DNA from: an uncultured Alphaproteobacteria bacterium
GTDB taxonomy: Bacteria > Pseudomonadota > Alphaproteobacteria > Rs-D84
NCBI GenBank assembly: GCA_937903135.1
Contig: CALDAH010000008.1
Location: 11,002 to 75,001, forward strand
Direction of reading: 5' to 3'
Length of the DNA stretch: 64,000 nucleotides
The notes beneath the pieces are model-generated. The model saw only the letters and a program-made list of their open reading frames with translations. It was not told where the DNA came from and searched no databases. Shown here piece after piece: positions 1 through 8,962 of the stretch (position 1 is the first letter of the stretch; the number at the start of each line of letters is the position of its first letter). The position numbers were made by a program, and so were the translations under genes.

Positions 1-225
1 AACACCGATGTATCCGATATGCAGATCGCATTGGATTTATTAAAAAATATCCGCGGAATGCGAACCGAGCAAAAGGTTGGAAACGGCGCAAAGCTGGCGT
101 CTTTGACCATTCCGGCCGATACGCCTGCGGCATTGCATGGGGTAATTAAATCGGCTGCCCGCGCGTCCGAGATTAAATTTGGTCCCGGGCTGGATTTTGT
201 TGTCGCCGCGCAACCAAACGGATAA
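1..225 (+). CDS. C-terminal end of an aminoacyl-tRNA synthetase, probably valyl (partial)
   Basis: The frame is open from the left edge and ends at TAA 223-225, so only the last 74 residues are present. The text resembles the anticodon-binding tail of the archaeal/rickettsial type of valyl-tRNA synthetase: a helix with LLKNIRGMRTEQKV followed by a short beta/alpha unit. This tail would contact tRNA-Val. The catalytic domain lies outside the window, so the assignment rests on this tail alone and another class I synthetase is possible. The next gene starts 4 bases after the stop, which suggests co-transcription. Confidence 0.45.
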   Translation, partial: NTDVSDMQIALDLLKNIRGMRTEQKVGNGAKLASLTIPADTPAALHGVIKSAARASEIKFGPGLDFVVAAQPNG

Positions 226-229
226 CCCG

Positions 230-958
230 ATGAGTGAAAAGTTAATTGAAAAACGCTGCATGCAGGCGTATCAATGTGATCGCTATGGTAATGTTCGGCC
301 GTTAATTTTAATGAATGAACTGCAGGGTATGGCCGATAAACACGCCGAGATACTAGGGTGCGGCCGGACGTATTTAACAGCTAATAACCTGGCCTGGGTT
401 GTAACGCACTATTTGGTTGATATTATTGAAATGCCGACCGAAAACGAAGAGCTGTCGTTTATTACGTGGCCATCGTGTCAGGATGCGCTGCGTGCCACAC
501 GTGATTTTGAAATCCACGGTGCGGATGGGCGTCTGATGGTTCGGGCAACGTCACAGTGGATATTAATTGACATGCAGCGTCGTCGCCCGATGCGGTTGGA
601 TGAACATCTGCCGAAATGGTTAATAAATCCGGTGCGTGCATGGGAACGCAGTTTTGATAAATTCCCGTCGTTTGTGCCGGAAAAAACGCATGTTATGAAA
701 TGCCGTTTTGATGATATTGATGTAAACCAGCATATAAATAACGCAGTATATGCCGTATGGGCAACCGAAAGCGTCGGGTATGTTTATCGTAATCAGCATA
801 AACTGTCGCGAATAGAGTTGAATTTTAAAAAAGAAATCAGCCCAGATTCACCAGAGGTTGCGATTGACGTTGCAATTTCCGGGAACGAAAGTCGCCATAC
901 AATACGCATCGGCGATACCGAGCATGCAAGTGTTATATGCACATGGCAGCCGTTATAG
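230..958 (+). CDS. Acyl-ACP thioesterase family protein (double hotdog fold)
   Basis: A 242-residue protein of the FatA/FatB-like acyl-ACP thioesterase family, expected to release fatty acids from acyl carrier protein in the cytoplasm. Two hotdog halves are visible: residues 1-130 and 135-242. The second half carries the diagnostic active-site string DIDVNQHINNAVY (about 160-173), which includes the conserved Asn and His. The ATG at 230 is preferred over an in-frame start at 179, because 179 would overlap the upstream gene by about 50 bases while 230 follows its stop directly. An intrinsic terminator follows at 963. The length is normal for bacterial members. The chain-length preference cannot be read from the sequence. 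Confidence 0.85.
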   Translation: MSEKLIEKRCMQAYQCDRYGNVRPLILMNELQGMADKHAEILGCGRTYLTANNLAWVVTHYLVDIIEMPTENEELSFITWPSCQDALRATRDFEIHGADGRLMVRATSQWILIDMQRRRPMRLDEHLPKWLINPVRAWERSFDKFPSFVPEKTHVMKCRFDDIDVNQHINNAVYAVWATESVGYVYRNQHKLSRIELNFKKEISPDSPEVAIDVAISGNESRHTIRIGDTEHASVICTWQPL

Positions 959-962
959 TATT

Positions 963-988
963 ATTCCCCCCGGCGTGGGGGAATTTTT
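963..988 (+). terminator. Intrinsic terminator after the thioesterase gene
   Basis: ATTCCCCC (963-970) pairs with GGGGGAAT (977-984) around a short CGGCGT loop and runs into TTTTT. It closes the left-edge transcription unit. Confidence 0.85.
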
Positions 989-1033
989 ATACGGGCATTA
1001 TATAAAAATCATCTTTCCTGCCGGCAATAGATA

Positions 1034-1042
1034 TGATATAAT
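1034..1042 (+). promoter_or_regulatory. Extended -10 promoter with near-leaderless start for the 1053 gene
   Basis: TGATATAAT (TGnTATAAT form) has its -10 hexamer at 1037-1042. Only 10 bases separate it from the ATG at 1053, so the mRNA would begin about 3-5 bases before the start codon. No Shine-Dalgarno sequence can fit. Confidence 0.6.
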
Positions 1043-1052
1043 TGTTAAAAGA

Positions 1053-3320
1053 ATGAAAAAACTTTTAACATGTTTTTTCGCATTAATAATATCTGCCCCG
1101 ACCGCGTTTGCTGCGGATGGGGTAACTGCCTCGCGCGTGATTCCATCGGCAAAGGATACATCGTCGGGCGATAGTGCGCGCGTCGCGGCCCCGCGAACAA
1201 CTGTTGCGCGCACCGCCGCGTCGGCCGCATCCGATGGGGGCGGTGCCCCTGCCAATACGGTTCGTGCGGGATCGCGGGTTATAAATCTGGATAATAATAC
1301 ATCCGGCGCATCGGCGTCGCGTGGTCGTGATACCACGAACGCTGCCCAGCGTACGGCGGTTGCATCACGCGGGGCGGCCGGGGCAACATCTGCACGCAGT
1401 AATTTAGATGCCACAGTAAATACCGTCGGGCGCAATGCCCGGGTAGAGGCGGCGAGTATAAACAGCAATCCGTCGGTTCGTCGCGCGGGCCTGACGCTGC
1501 GGCCATCCACGGCCGAGGTTGGCGGCCGTGCAACAATTGCCGGAACGGGGATGCAGACCGGATCTAATTTAAATCAGGGGACGCGTACGGTTCAATCACG
1601 TGCCGCCGCGACGGTTAACGCCGAAACTATTGCCGCGGCCAAGGAACGCTTGGAACAGACGGCCGAGCTGAATAAATCATGTCAGGAACAGTATAACGAT
1701 TGCATGGATCAGTTCTGTGCTGTTATTGATGCGAACCAGAAACGTTGCAGCTGCAGTGCAAATTTATCTAAATACACCAAGGTAGAAGAGGCCGTAAACG
1801 ACGCCAATACCCAGTTAAACGAGGTTGCCCAGCGTATTCGCTATGTCGGCCTTTCGGCGGACGAGATACGCGCGATTATGACCGCGACCGAGGCCGAAGA
1901 GGCACTAACCGGTGCAACCGATAATACCGAAACGCGCAACATGCTAGACGAGATTGAAAACCTAATCCGTGATCCGTCCAGTGCGACGTCGTATGCGGCG
2001 GATCCATATAACGGTCTGGATCTGGATTTGGATTTTTCATCCGATAGCGGTGATATATTTAACCTGGATTTCTTGAATACAAACTCGTCGTCAAGTTTTT
2101 CAAATCTGCGCGGGGCCGAGCTTTATAACGCGGCCAAGAAACGCTGCAATACCGTATTAAATCAGTGTAAAAGTGCCGGTGCAACGCCACAGCAGATCAC
2201 GGGTAATTATGATTTAGCAATTGATAAGGATTGTATCGCGTACGAGCAGGGCCTATCTAAAATGAACGAAACATTGGTATCCAATGTTCGCAGTGCAAAT
2301 CGCATGCTGCAAAAGGCGCGCTTGGCCGTATTACAGAATAAAAATCAATATGACGCAAAGGGATGCATCGCGGCATTAAATACATGTATGACCGACGAAA
2401 TGGTATGCGGGGCGGATTATACAAAATGCTTAGACCCGACCAAGATATATATTGATGAAAACGGCAAGGTTGTTCTGGGCCAGAATATTACGAAAATTAC
2501 GTCGTTTATGGAAGCATATGATAACTCAAAAATAGATTCAGCAAGTCTAGGTACTGCGTATTCTTCGTCTATGACCGCTGATTCCTGTGCGGGCACTGGT
2601 AATGACGGTCGTTGTGTTATAAAATATTTATTGCAAAAAATCGGAACACGGCAAAAGGTAACTGACGAAGGGCTGTGCCGCGCCGTTCTGGATAAGTGCC
2701 AGCGTTATACATACGACAGCAATGGGAATTACAGCCCGTATAATGACGTTGTTGTAAATTATATTCAGCGGGCAATGGTAAATATCCGTTCCGCCCAGCA
2801 AAAGATTATATCCGACTATGCGTCCAGCTGTATGGTTGACGTTGCCGCGTGTTATAACCAGCAGGTAACCCAGGTTAACGCATGGTCGTCATCTGCTAAT
2901 GCGGCCAGCATCCAGGCGGTAATGCGCGGGGCATGTCGCAACGTGGCGTTAACGTGTGGCTATGCGATCTTTGATGGCCCGCCTGTAATTTCGAACAGCG
3001 AAAACACGGTTCAGGGATGCACATACGTAACCCAGGATTGCACGGGGGCGAATAATACCGATGCGTGCCGCAATAATGCATATATCGCGTGTATATCAGA
3101 TATGTTCTATCAGTCGCTGTTGTGTCCGGAAAATTCAACGTATAACCCCGATGGCACAAAAGTTGATGCGAACGGTACTGCCGCCGGCTGGGTAAATAGC
3201 AGATGTAAGTGCCGCGCGGGATATACCGTATGGGGCGGGGCGTGCTTGGTTGATTGCGCCGCCGACGAGACACGTAATAGCTATGGCACATGTCAAAAAA
3301 AGGCAGCCGGCAGTAATTAA
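1053..3320 (+). CDS. Large secreted protein with repeated Cx6C cysteine pairs, function unknown
   Basis: A 755-residue protein of no family I recognise. Residues 1-20 form a clear Sec signal peptide (KKLL, hydrophobic core, cleavage after TAFA). Residues 21-200 are low-complexity, rich in Ala, Thr, Ser and Arg, and probably disordered. From residue 210 to the end there are many cysteines, repeatedly spaced C-x6-C: near residues 210, 368, 438, 542, 593, 628 and 656. A cysteine-dense tail follows (CKCRAGYTVWGGACLVDC). Spacing i/i+7 puts both cysteines on one face of a helix, which suggests disulfide-stapled helical hairpins in the periplasm or at the cell surface. An in-frame extension back to 858 overlaps the upstream gene and its terminator and is rejected. 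A secretion-system accessory or adhesin role is possible but unproven. Confidence 0.75.
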   Translation: MKKLLTCFFALIISAPTAFAADGVTASRVIPSAKDTSSGDSARVAAPRTTVARTAASAASDGGGAPANTVRAGSRVINLDNNTSGASASRGRDTTNAAQRTAVASRGAAGATSARSNLDATVNTVGRNARVEAASINSNPSVRRAGLTLRPSTAEVGGRATIAGTGMQTGSNLNQGTRTVQSRAAATVNAETIAAAKERLEQTAELNKSCQEQYNDCMDQFCAVIDANQKRCSCSANLSKYTKVEEAVNDANTQLNEVAQRIRYVGLSADEIRAIMTATEAEEALTGATDNTETRNMLDEIENLIRDPSSATSYAADPYNGLDLDLDFSSDSGDIFNLDFLNTNSSSSFSNLRGAELYNAAKKRCNTVLNQCKSAGATPQQITGNYDLAIDKDCIAYEQGLSKMNETLVSNVRSANRMLQKARLAVLQNKNQYDAKGCIAALNTCMTDEMVCGADYTKCLDPTKIYIDENGKVVLGQNITKITSFMEAYDNSKIDSASLGTAYSSSMTADSCAGTGNDGRCVIKYLLQKIGTRQKVTDEGLCRAVLDKCQRYTYDSNGNYSPYNDVVVNYIQRAMVNIRSAQQKIISDYASSCMVDVAACYNQQVTQVNAWSSSANAASIQAVMRGACRNVALTCGYAIFDGPPVISNSENTVQGCTYVTQDCTGANNTDACRNNAYIACISDMFYQSLLCPENSTYNPDGTKVDANGTAAGWVNSRCKCRAGYTVWGGACLVDCAADETRNSYGTCQKKAAGSN

Positions 3321-3346
3321 AAATCCCGCGTAACGCGGGATTTTTT
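3321..3346. terminator. Bidirectional terminator between the convergent 1053 gene and dnaQ
   Basis: AATCCCGCG/CGCGGGATT with a TAA loop has A-runs on the left and T-runs on the right, so it works on both strands. It overlaps the dnaQ stop codon. Confidence 0.8.
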
Positions 3347-4022
3347 ATGATAAAATTTTTTCCATAAACTCGTTATGCTTTTCTAATTCTTCGGCGCGGG
3401 GCGGGAATGTGCGTCGCGGAAATCCGTCGCCGATTTTCGGGTGTTTTAACATAGCCTCGTGCTGGGCGGCAAGTGTTTCCTTTATATCCGGGGTCGGGGC
3501 GGTATTTTCAAGTTCAATATAAACCTTTGCTAAAATCTCAGAGTCAATTAATGCCCCGTGCGCATCTGCACGCGCGGTAAGTGATATCCCGTACCATTTT
3601 GCCAGCGCATCCAGGGTATAGCTTTTTGGGCCAAATACACGATTGCGTGCGATAATTAACGAATCCAGCTGCTGGGATCGCGGAATCTGCGGCAGCCCAA
3701 GCATTGACAGCTCATGATTAATAAACGGAAAGTCAAAGTCTACGCCATTATGGGCAACGACCGGACTGTCGCCAATAAATTCAATGAAACGCGGCGCAAT
3801 TTCAGACATTTTCGGTTTATCTTCCAGAAACGCATTAGAGATTTTATGAACCATATATGTCTCGGGCGGAATAATTTTCCCTTCCGGGTTAATATATTCG
3901 TGGAACGAGTTTTCTGTTATTTTCCCGTCAATAATCTCAACCGCGCCGATTTCAATGCATCGGTCGCCCCGCAGATATTCAAACCCAGTCGTTTCAATGT
4001 CAAAACAGATAATTCGTGTCAT
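3345..4022 (-). CDS. dnaQ: DNA polymerase III epsilon subunit (3'-5' proofreading exonuclease)
   Basis: A 225-residue DEDDh exonuclease that proofreads for the replicative polymerase. Exo I is FDIET with Asp8 and Glu10. Exo II is HNGVDFDF near residues 91-98 with its Asp. Exo III has the HGALIDSEILA string near residue 155, giving the catalytic His and last Asp. The length matches DnaQ (about 230-245 in alphaproteobacteria). Downstream of the nuclease only a short tail remains for contact with the alpha subunit. The gene is monocistronic, convergent with the 1053 gene and divergent from the helicase at 4081. Confidence 0.9.
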   Translation of the reverse strand: MTRIICFDIETTGFEYLRGDRCIEIGAVEIIDGKITENSFHEYINPEGKIIPPETYMVHKISNAFLEDKPKMSEIAPRFIEFIGDSPVVAHNGVDFDFPFINHELSMLGLPQIPRSQQLDSLIIARNRVFGPKSYTLDALAKWYGISLTARADAHGALIDSEILAKVYIELENTAPTPDIKETLAAQHEAMLKHPKIGDGFPRRTFPPRAEELEKHNEFMEKILS

Positions 4023-4068
4023 ATTAATCTCGCATAAAATATAGTTTTTATTATTTAACTTTGTGTAT

Positions 4069-4074
4069 TATAAT
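4069..4074 (+). promoter_or_regulatory. -10 box just before the helicase start codon
   Basis: TATAAT at 4069-4074 lies 6 bases before the ATG at 4081, where transcription itself would start, so the mRNA would be leaderless. No Shine-Dalgarno sequence precedes either 4063 or 4081. A good -35 is not obvious. Confidence 0.5.
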
Positions 4075-4080
4075 GAATAC

Positions 4081-6180
4081 ATGAATTTAATGCTAGAAAA
4101 TCTTAATCCCGAACAGAGATTAGCTGTCGAGACCACCGAAGGCCCATTATTGGTTTTATCCGGCGCGGGTACGGGGAAAACACGTGTTTTAACAACGCGC
4201 ATTGCATATATACTAAACTCTGGCCTGGCGCTGCCGTGGCAGGTTTTGGCACTGACATTTACAAACAAGGCGGCAAATGAAATGAAATCGCGTATTGCGT
4301 CGTTTGCCGCGGATCGCGATGACTGGTATGCGGCCGATTTATGGGCGGGGACGTTTCATTCGGTATGTTTGCGAATCCTGCGGGCAAATGCCGATCGTGC
4401 GGGACTGCGTCGTGATTTTTTAATATATGGCGAAGATGATCAAAAGGCCGTTATAAAATCAATTATCGCAACGCGCGGCGGCAGTACAAAAACGCCCGGC
4501 GATTATATGGAACAGTTTTCCACGATCAAGGACAAGGGCCTGGTCGCGCTGCAAAATACCGATCCCGTATATTTGGCGTATAACGCAGAACTCGCGCGAT
4601 TAAACGCCGTAGACTTCGGGGATATTATATTAAAGGTATTGGATTTATTTAACAATAACCCTGATGTTTTAGAACGATATCAAAAACAGTTTAAATATAT
4701 TTTGGTTGACGAGTTCCAGGATACCAACAACGCCCAGATGCAGTTTTTAGAGATGCTAACGCGCGGGCGTGAATACCCGAATATCTGCTGTGTTGGTGAT
4801 GACGATCAGTCTATTTATTCATGGCGCGGGGCCGAGATTGCGCATATTCTGAACTTTGATAAAACCTTTAACGATGCGCAGATAATTCGTCTGGAAACAA
4901 ATTACCGCAGTACGTCAAATATACTTGGCGCGGCAAATTCATTAATTCGCCATAATCAGGGCCGTTTAGGCAAAGATCTGCGCGCGGCGGCCGATAACGG
5001 CACGGGCGAACCGGTTTATGTTTTAACCGTCCCGGGCGACCACGACGAGGCGCGCGTAATCGCCGATGCAATACTGCGTGACGGGGATGCGTTTAGTAAA
5101 TTCGCCGTATTAATTCGCGCCGGATCACTATCGCGATTATTAGAAGAAGAATTCGGCCGCCGCGGGATACCATTTCGCTTAATCGGCGCGACTAAGTTCT
5201 ATGACCGGATGGAAATTCGCGACGCGATCGCATATATTCGTTTATTGGTATATCCGTTTGACGATATATCTTTTTTGCGGGTAATTGCAAAACCGCGTCG
5301 TGGTTTCGGCCCGGCAGCGATTGAAAAGATGCGCAGCGCAGGCGATAATTTAATGGCCGGGATGCGCAGTGCTGAATTCTCGGCGAAGCTGCGCGCCACC
5401 GCGGACGAGTTTTTATCCGCATTTGATTTTGATTGGCAAAATATGACCCCGCGTGATGCCGCCCAAAATTTATTAAACAGGGCCGGTTATATAAAAATGT
5501 GGGAACAATCCAAGGATGCCGATGCCCAGGACAGATTGGCAAATATTCGCGAACTGCTAAACAGCGTTGTTGCGAAATACGAAACCTTGGCCGAATTTTT
5601 AGAACAGGCCGCGCTGATGATGACCGATGACAATGATACGGACGTGGCCGGCGGGAATAATAACACGGTCAGTGTTATGACAATTCATGCGGCAAAGGGA
5701 CTGGAGTTTGATACTGTATTTTTACCCGCCTGGGAAGATGGAATTTTCCCGAATGATAAAGCTATATCCGAAGGTGCGCTGGAGGAAGAACGCCGCTTGG
5801 CATATGTTGCGATTACGCGTGCGCGCCGGCGTGCAATAATCCTTAATGCTATGTCGCGAATGGTATTCGGGGCACGGCAATATAATTCGCCAAGTCGTTT
5901 TATAACCGAAATGGATAATCAATATCTGGATTTCCAGGGCGGCGTATCACAGCGCAGATCGTATTATGCAGATGTCCCGCGTGCGTATGGAAATAATTAT
6001 CAGCGCGCGTCTGCCCGCGGGCGCATGGCGAATGCCGAACAGAAATGGGTCGGAAAGCTGGTTGCGCACGACGAGCTGGGGCACGGGACAGTTATTGCGG
6101 AAAACGGAAATGTTTTAACCGTTGCATTCGGCAGTCGCGGGATGAAAAACGTTATGAAAGAATTTTTAACGCTGATATAG
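4081..6180 (+). CDS. UvrD/PcrA-type 3'-5' DNA helicase
   Basis: A 699-residue SF1A helicase for mismatch or nucleotide-excision repair and replication restart. Motifs in order: Walker A SGAGTGKTR (27-35), Ia LTFTNKAA, II LVDEFQDTN (about 215), III DDDQSIYSWRGAE (about 240), IV ETNYRS, V VMTIHAAKGLEFD (about 535) and VI YVAITRAR (about 580). The C-terminal 50 residues, which contain KWVGKLVAHDELGHGTVI, match the Tudor-like beta barrel that closes PcrA/UvrD. ATG 4081 is preferred to the in-frame ATG 4063 because a TATAAT box lies between them. It is convergent with the VirB6 operon, with 6 bases between the two stops. UvrD and PcrA cannot be separated here. Confidence 0.9.
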   Translation: MNLMLENLNPEQRLAVETTEGPLLVLSGAGTGKTRVLTTRIAYILNSGLALPWQVLALTFTNKAANEMKSRIASFAADRDDWYAADLWAGTFHSVCLRILRANADRAGLRRDFLIYGEDDQKAVIKSIIATRGGSTKTPGDYMEQFSTIKDKGLVALQNTDPVYLAYNAELARLNAVDFGDIILKVLDLFNNNPDVLERYQKQFKYILVDEFQDTNNAQMQFLEMLTRGREYPNICCVGDDDQSIYSWRGAEIAHILNFDKTFNDAQIIRLETNYRSTSNILGAANSLIRHNQGRLGKDLRAAADNGTGEPVYVLTVPGDHDEARVIADAILRDGDAFSKFAVLIRAGSLSRLLEEEFGRRGIPFRLIGATKFYDRMEIRDAIAYIRLLVYPFDDISFLRVIAKPRRGFGPAAIEKMRSAGDNLMAGMRSAEFSAKLRATADEFLSAFDFDWQNMTPRDAAQNLLNRAGYIKMWEQSKDADAQDRLANIRELLNSVVAKYETLAEFLEQAALMMTDDNDTDVAGGNNNTVSVMTIHAAKGLEFDTVFLPAWEDGIFPNDKAISEGALEEERRLAYVAITRARRRAIILNAMSRMVFGARQYNSPSRFITEMDNQYLDFQGGVSQRRSYYADVPRAYGNNYQRASARGRMANAEQKWVGKLVAHDELGHGTVIAENGNVLTVAFGSRGMKNVMKEFLTLI

Positions 6181-6186
6181 TTTTTT

Positions 6187-7488
6187 CTATTTTTTCCCAT
6201 CGCGTATAATTTTTATCCAATCGCGGGCTGTGCTGTATGCCTTTTTCGCCCGGGATGTTATGTCGTCGCCGAATTTATCCCCCAATGATTTATCAACACT
6301 CCCGCCGAGGTCGGTGGCAATTTCACCCGCGCGGTTCGCCAGATATGCGACCAGCAGCCCCGTTAGCAGTGTTATCATAAATCCGCTGTTATTAATTGAC
6401 GGGACATTCCCGGCCAGATCGCCCGACACTGCGCCCGATAAAATCGCCGCACAGACAGCGATTACAATAGACAAGGATACAAAATATATTGCCGCGTTTA
6501 TAAAACGTTTAATCTGCTCGTCCAGGGAAAATGCACCTAGTTTAAATATTCCCATAAAACCGTTAAATATATCGCCAACGATTCCCTTATATGATGTTTT
6601 TCCAATTGTTTCGGCGATCGCGGTAAACGGCAACAACAGGACCGATAAGAATAAATCGGCGATAACCCCGATGGCCATTAATGCAAATTTCCATATATTA
6701 ATTATAAACACAACAACCATTACCGCCCCGGCCAGAAATGTAAACGCGCTGTGCCCGATGCCGGCAATCATCCATTTAAAACCGGCCATAATCCCGGTAT
6801 AGAAAAATCCCGACAGGCGTGTCGGCACGCATATTATATCAGCCGCGCTGCGGGCGCTGATTATCATATCCGGCGATGTATGTGTTGCGGCATAATCGCG
6901 TATCGCGGCACAGGTATCGGGCAGCTGTGCGCCGGCGCTGGATGTAATGGTATTTAATATTAAATCCGATAGATATGTTCCGATTGAAATAATCGGGCCG
7001 GCGATCCACATAAACAACTGTGCCGGGCCAAAGTTAAGTATTATTGTCCATGCCGCGATTTTTATTGTTTTCTTTACGATTGATTCCAGTAGCTTTCGCA
7101 CATTCCCATCGCCGGTCATCATGTTATATGTTTCCAGCATAATCCAAAAAATATACGACAGAATAATAAATATAATCGCAAAACGCACCAAAGAACTGTC
7201 CAGCAGATCGCCAATAAACGACAACGCATTCATAAACGCCAGACCGACGCGTGCCTCTATCGGGACATAGTTATCCGTTAACTGTTCGGGGAATCCTGAT
7301 TCAAACTGCGTTAAATCATGGCTGATATTTTCCACAACCAATTCCCGGTTATGATCGGTTGCCCATGTGCCGATATCGCTAACGTCGCCCATCGGCATGT
7401 TGGTTGCCCCGAACGCAGGTGTAATAATAACCGCGGCCATGGCGGCGATTAAAACCTTTGATAAAAATTTTCGCAGTATATGTGTCAA
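6187..7488 (-). CDS. VirB6/TrbL-like T4SS inner-membrane protein (paralog 4 of the operon)
   Basis: About 433 residues. The start is taken as TTG 7488, preceded by GAGG (which overlaps the stop of the gene before) and followed by a signal-like segment ending PAFGA. Longer readings would lie inside the upstream gene. Hydrophobic segments are near residues 70-95, 120-140 and 150-170, with a run of three or more in 210-300 and two more in 310-370. This is the pattern of VirB6/TrbL channel proteins at the base of T4SS. The C-terminus is charged and cytoplasmic. It is the last of four tandem paralogs spaced by -4 to +4 bases. VirB6 family members diverge strongly, so the family call rests on topology, length and company. 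Confidence 0.7.
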   Translation of the reverse strand: MTHILRKFLSKVLIAAMAAVIITPAFGATNMPMGDVSDIGTWATDHNRELVVENISHDLTQFESGFPEQLTDNYVPIEARVGLAFMNALSFIGDLLDSSLVRFAIIFIILSYIFWIMLETYNMMTGDGNVRKLLESIVKKTIKIAAWTIILNFGPAQLFMWIAGPIISIGTYLSDLILNTITSSAGAQLPDTCAAIRDYAATHTSPDMIISARSAADIICVPTRLSGFFYTGIMAGFKWMIAGIGHSAFTFLAGAVMVVVFIINIWKFALMAIGVIADLFLSVLLLPFTAIAETIGKTSYKGIVGDIFNGFMGIFKLGAFSLDEQIKRFINAAIYFVSLSIVIAVCAAILSGAVSGDLAGNVPSINNSGFMITLLTGLLVAYLANRAGEIATDLGGSVDKSLGDKFGDDITSRAKKAYSTARDWIKIIRDGKK

Positions 7489-7492
7489 AATA

Positions 7493-8962
7493 TTATTCCT
7501 CGCCGATGGATTTTGATATCTTTTCAAATATTTGTTTTGGCGCGCCCCATATCTTTTTGCCGACGTCATATGTCCATGCGCCGAAGTCAAATTCTTCCTT
7601 TGAATCCAATTTTTTATCTTCGCCCGGTATCGGCAGTTTAATTGTCCCGGCCGGCAGTATCGCATCAATTTTCGGCCCAATCGCGTAATAGTACAGTAAA
7701 AACAGTCCGATCATAAGTAACAGAAAATCAAAGCCGTTGGATAAAAAGTCAAATGCACCGGGGTATGCGCGTTCAACCGCCGCGCGCTGGGCAGTAAAAC
7801 AGTTTTTAAATTTGTATTTGTCCATTTCCCCGTCGGCCAATGCGACCTGCTCACATGTTGCAAATACATTCGCAACAGATAATGTTTTGGCATCGGGGTT
7901 TGTTAATTTCTGGCCCATTAATGGCGGCATTATCGCGCTGTATCCATCGCGCGGGCCGGGGAAGTATGTATCGGCCGCAAATGAAACGGTTGCGTATAGT
8001 ATTACGATTTTAAGTGTTATCGCAACAATTCGTACGGCGGATGATACGACCATATTTATCGCTTTTTTAAACAATCCCCCGGCAGCACCCCATATCGGTT
8101 CATACGCCGCGGCCGCAAGTAACAGCGGCAGGAAAATTATTACAAATATCAGTTTAAATACGACCGAGAGGATTTGAAAAAATAAATCAAATCCGATAAT
8201 TAAAAACATTAAAACCAAAACCAGTCCCGCTACCCATGTAAATGCCCCGCCGCCCATATCCATCCATGCATAGTTCATCATGGCAAACCCGCCCGCGGCC
8301 CCGGCCAGTGCCACGGTATTTAGATTCCCAATAACGCACATAAACGGTTGTAGAATTGGGTTCAAAACGTCATCTGTGGTTGTATTTAATGCCCCGCATG
8401 TTGTCGCATCAGATGTTCCGGATGCCAACATTGCCAATTCGGCCCCGACGAACATTACCGGCCGGATTGTAATATCTGCAACCGTTCGCAGTGCCGTATT
8501 CCCGCCAAGCCCGAGTGTCCCCATCATTGCGCCGACGATAAGTATTCGCGCACCCTGACGCCATATCTTGTCAAACCATGCCTTAAATTCCAGTTTCTGT
8601 TCCCCGGTCCCGAGTGACGCGGTTTTTTTTGCGGCATCAAATATATATCGGGCGGTATGAATAAATAAAAATATACCGAATCCGATTGCCATTAAAATCC
8701 AGAGATTATTTACCAGCGTATCCCAGAACATTTCTGTCGCCCGGCCGATAACCGCGAACAGTTCCGATACATATCGGCATAAAAAACAACCGTTTGTATT
8801 TGCGATATCGCCCGCCCCGCCGATAGCATTTAAAAACGCGCCGGTGCTGGAATATGTTAACGCCGCGCCACCGATTGACGATGACATATACCATATGCCG
8901 ATGCCCAACGCAATTAGCGACATAATAACGCGGACGGCAATCATTATTAGCTTTGCTTTCAT
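7493..8962 (-). CDS. VirB6/TrbL-like T4SS inner-membrane protein (paralog 3)
   Basis: A 489-residue polytopic membrane protein. An N-terminal membrane segment (residues 7-28) is followed by a periplasmic CFLC motif near residue 59 and two hydrophobic stretches. A long multi-spanning block sits at 210-330, and a single segment near 425-445 precedes a charged tail rich in Asp and Lys. The CxxC before an amphipathic helix is shared with the paralogs at 8959 and 11507. Its ATG overlaps the TGA of the upstream gene (ATGA), showing translational coupling. Its likely role is in the inner-membrane channel of the T4SS. Confidence 0.75.
   Translation of the reverse strand: MKAKLIMIAVRVIMSLIALGIGIWYMSSSIGGAALTYSSTGAFLNAIGGAGDIANTNGCFLCRYVSELFAVIGRATEMFWDTLVNNLWILMAIGFGIFLFIHTARYIFDAAKKTASLGTGEQKLEFKAWFDKIWRQGARILIVGAMMGTLGLGGNTALRTVADITIRPVMFVGAELAMLASGTSDATTCGALNTTTDDVLNPILQPFMCVIGNLNTVALAGAAGGFAMMNYAWMDMGGGAFTWVAGLVLVLMFLIIGFDLFFQILSVVFKLIFVIIFLPLLLAAAAYEPIWGAAGGLFKKAINMVVSSAVRIVAITLKIVILYATVSFAADTYFPGPRDGYSAIMPPLMGQKLTNPDAKTLSVANVFATCEQVALADGEMDKYKFKNCFTAQRAAVERAYPGAFDFLSNGFDFLLLMIGLFLLYYYAIGPKIDAILPAGTIKLPIPGEDKKLDSKEEFDFGAWTYDVGKKIWGAPKQIFEKISKSIGEE

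Noticed and set aside
998..1510. Long minus-strand frames opposite the N-terminal part of the 1053 gene
   Set aside because: They mirror the Ala/Arg-rich low-complexity region, have no ribosome site and no domain, and the plus-strand gene has a clear signal peptide and promoter.
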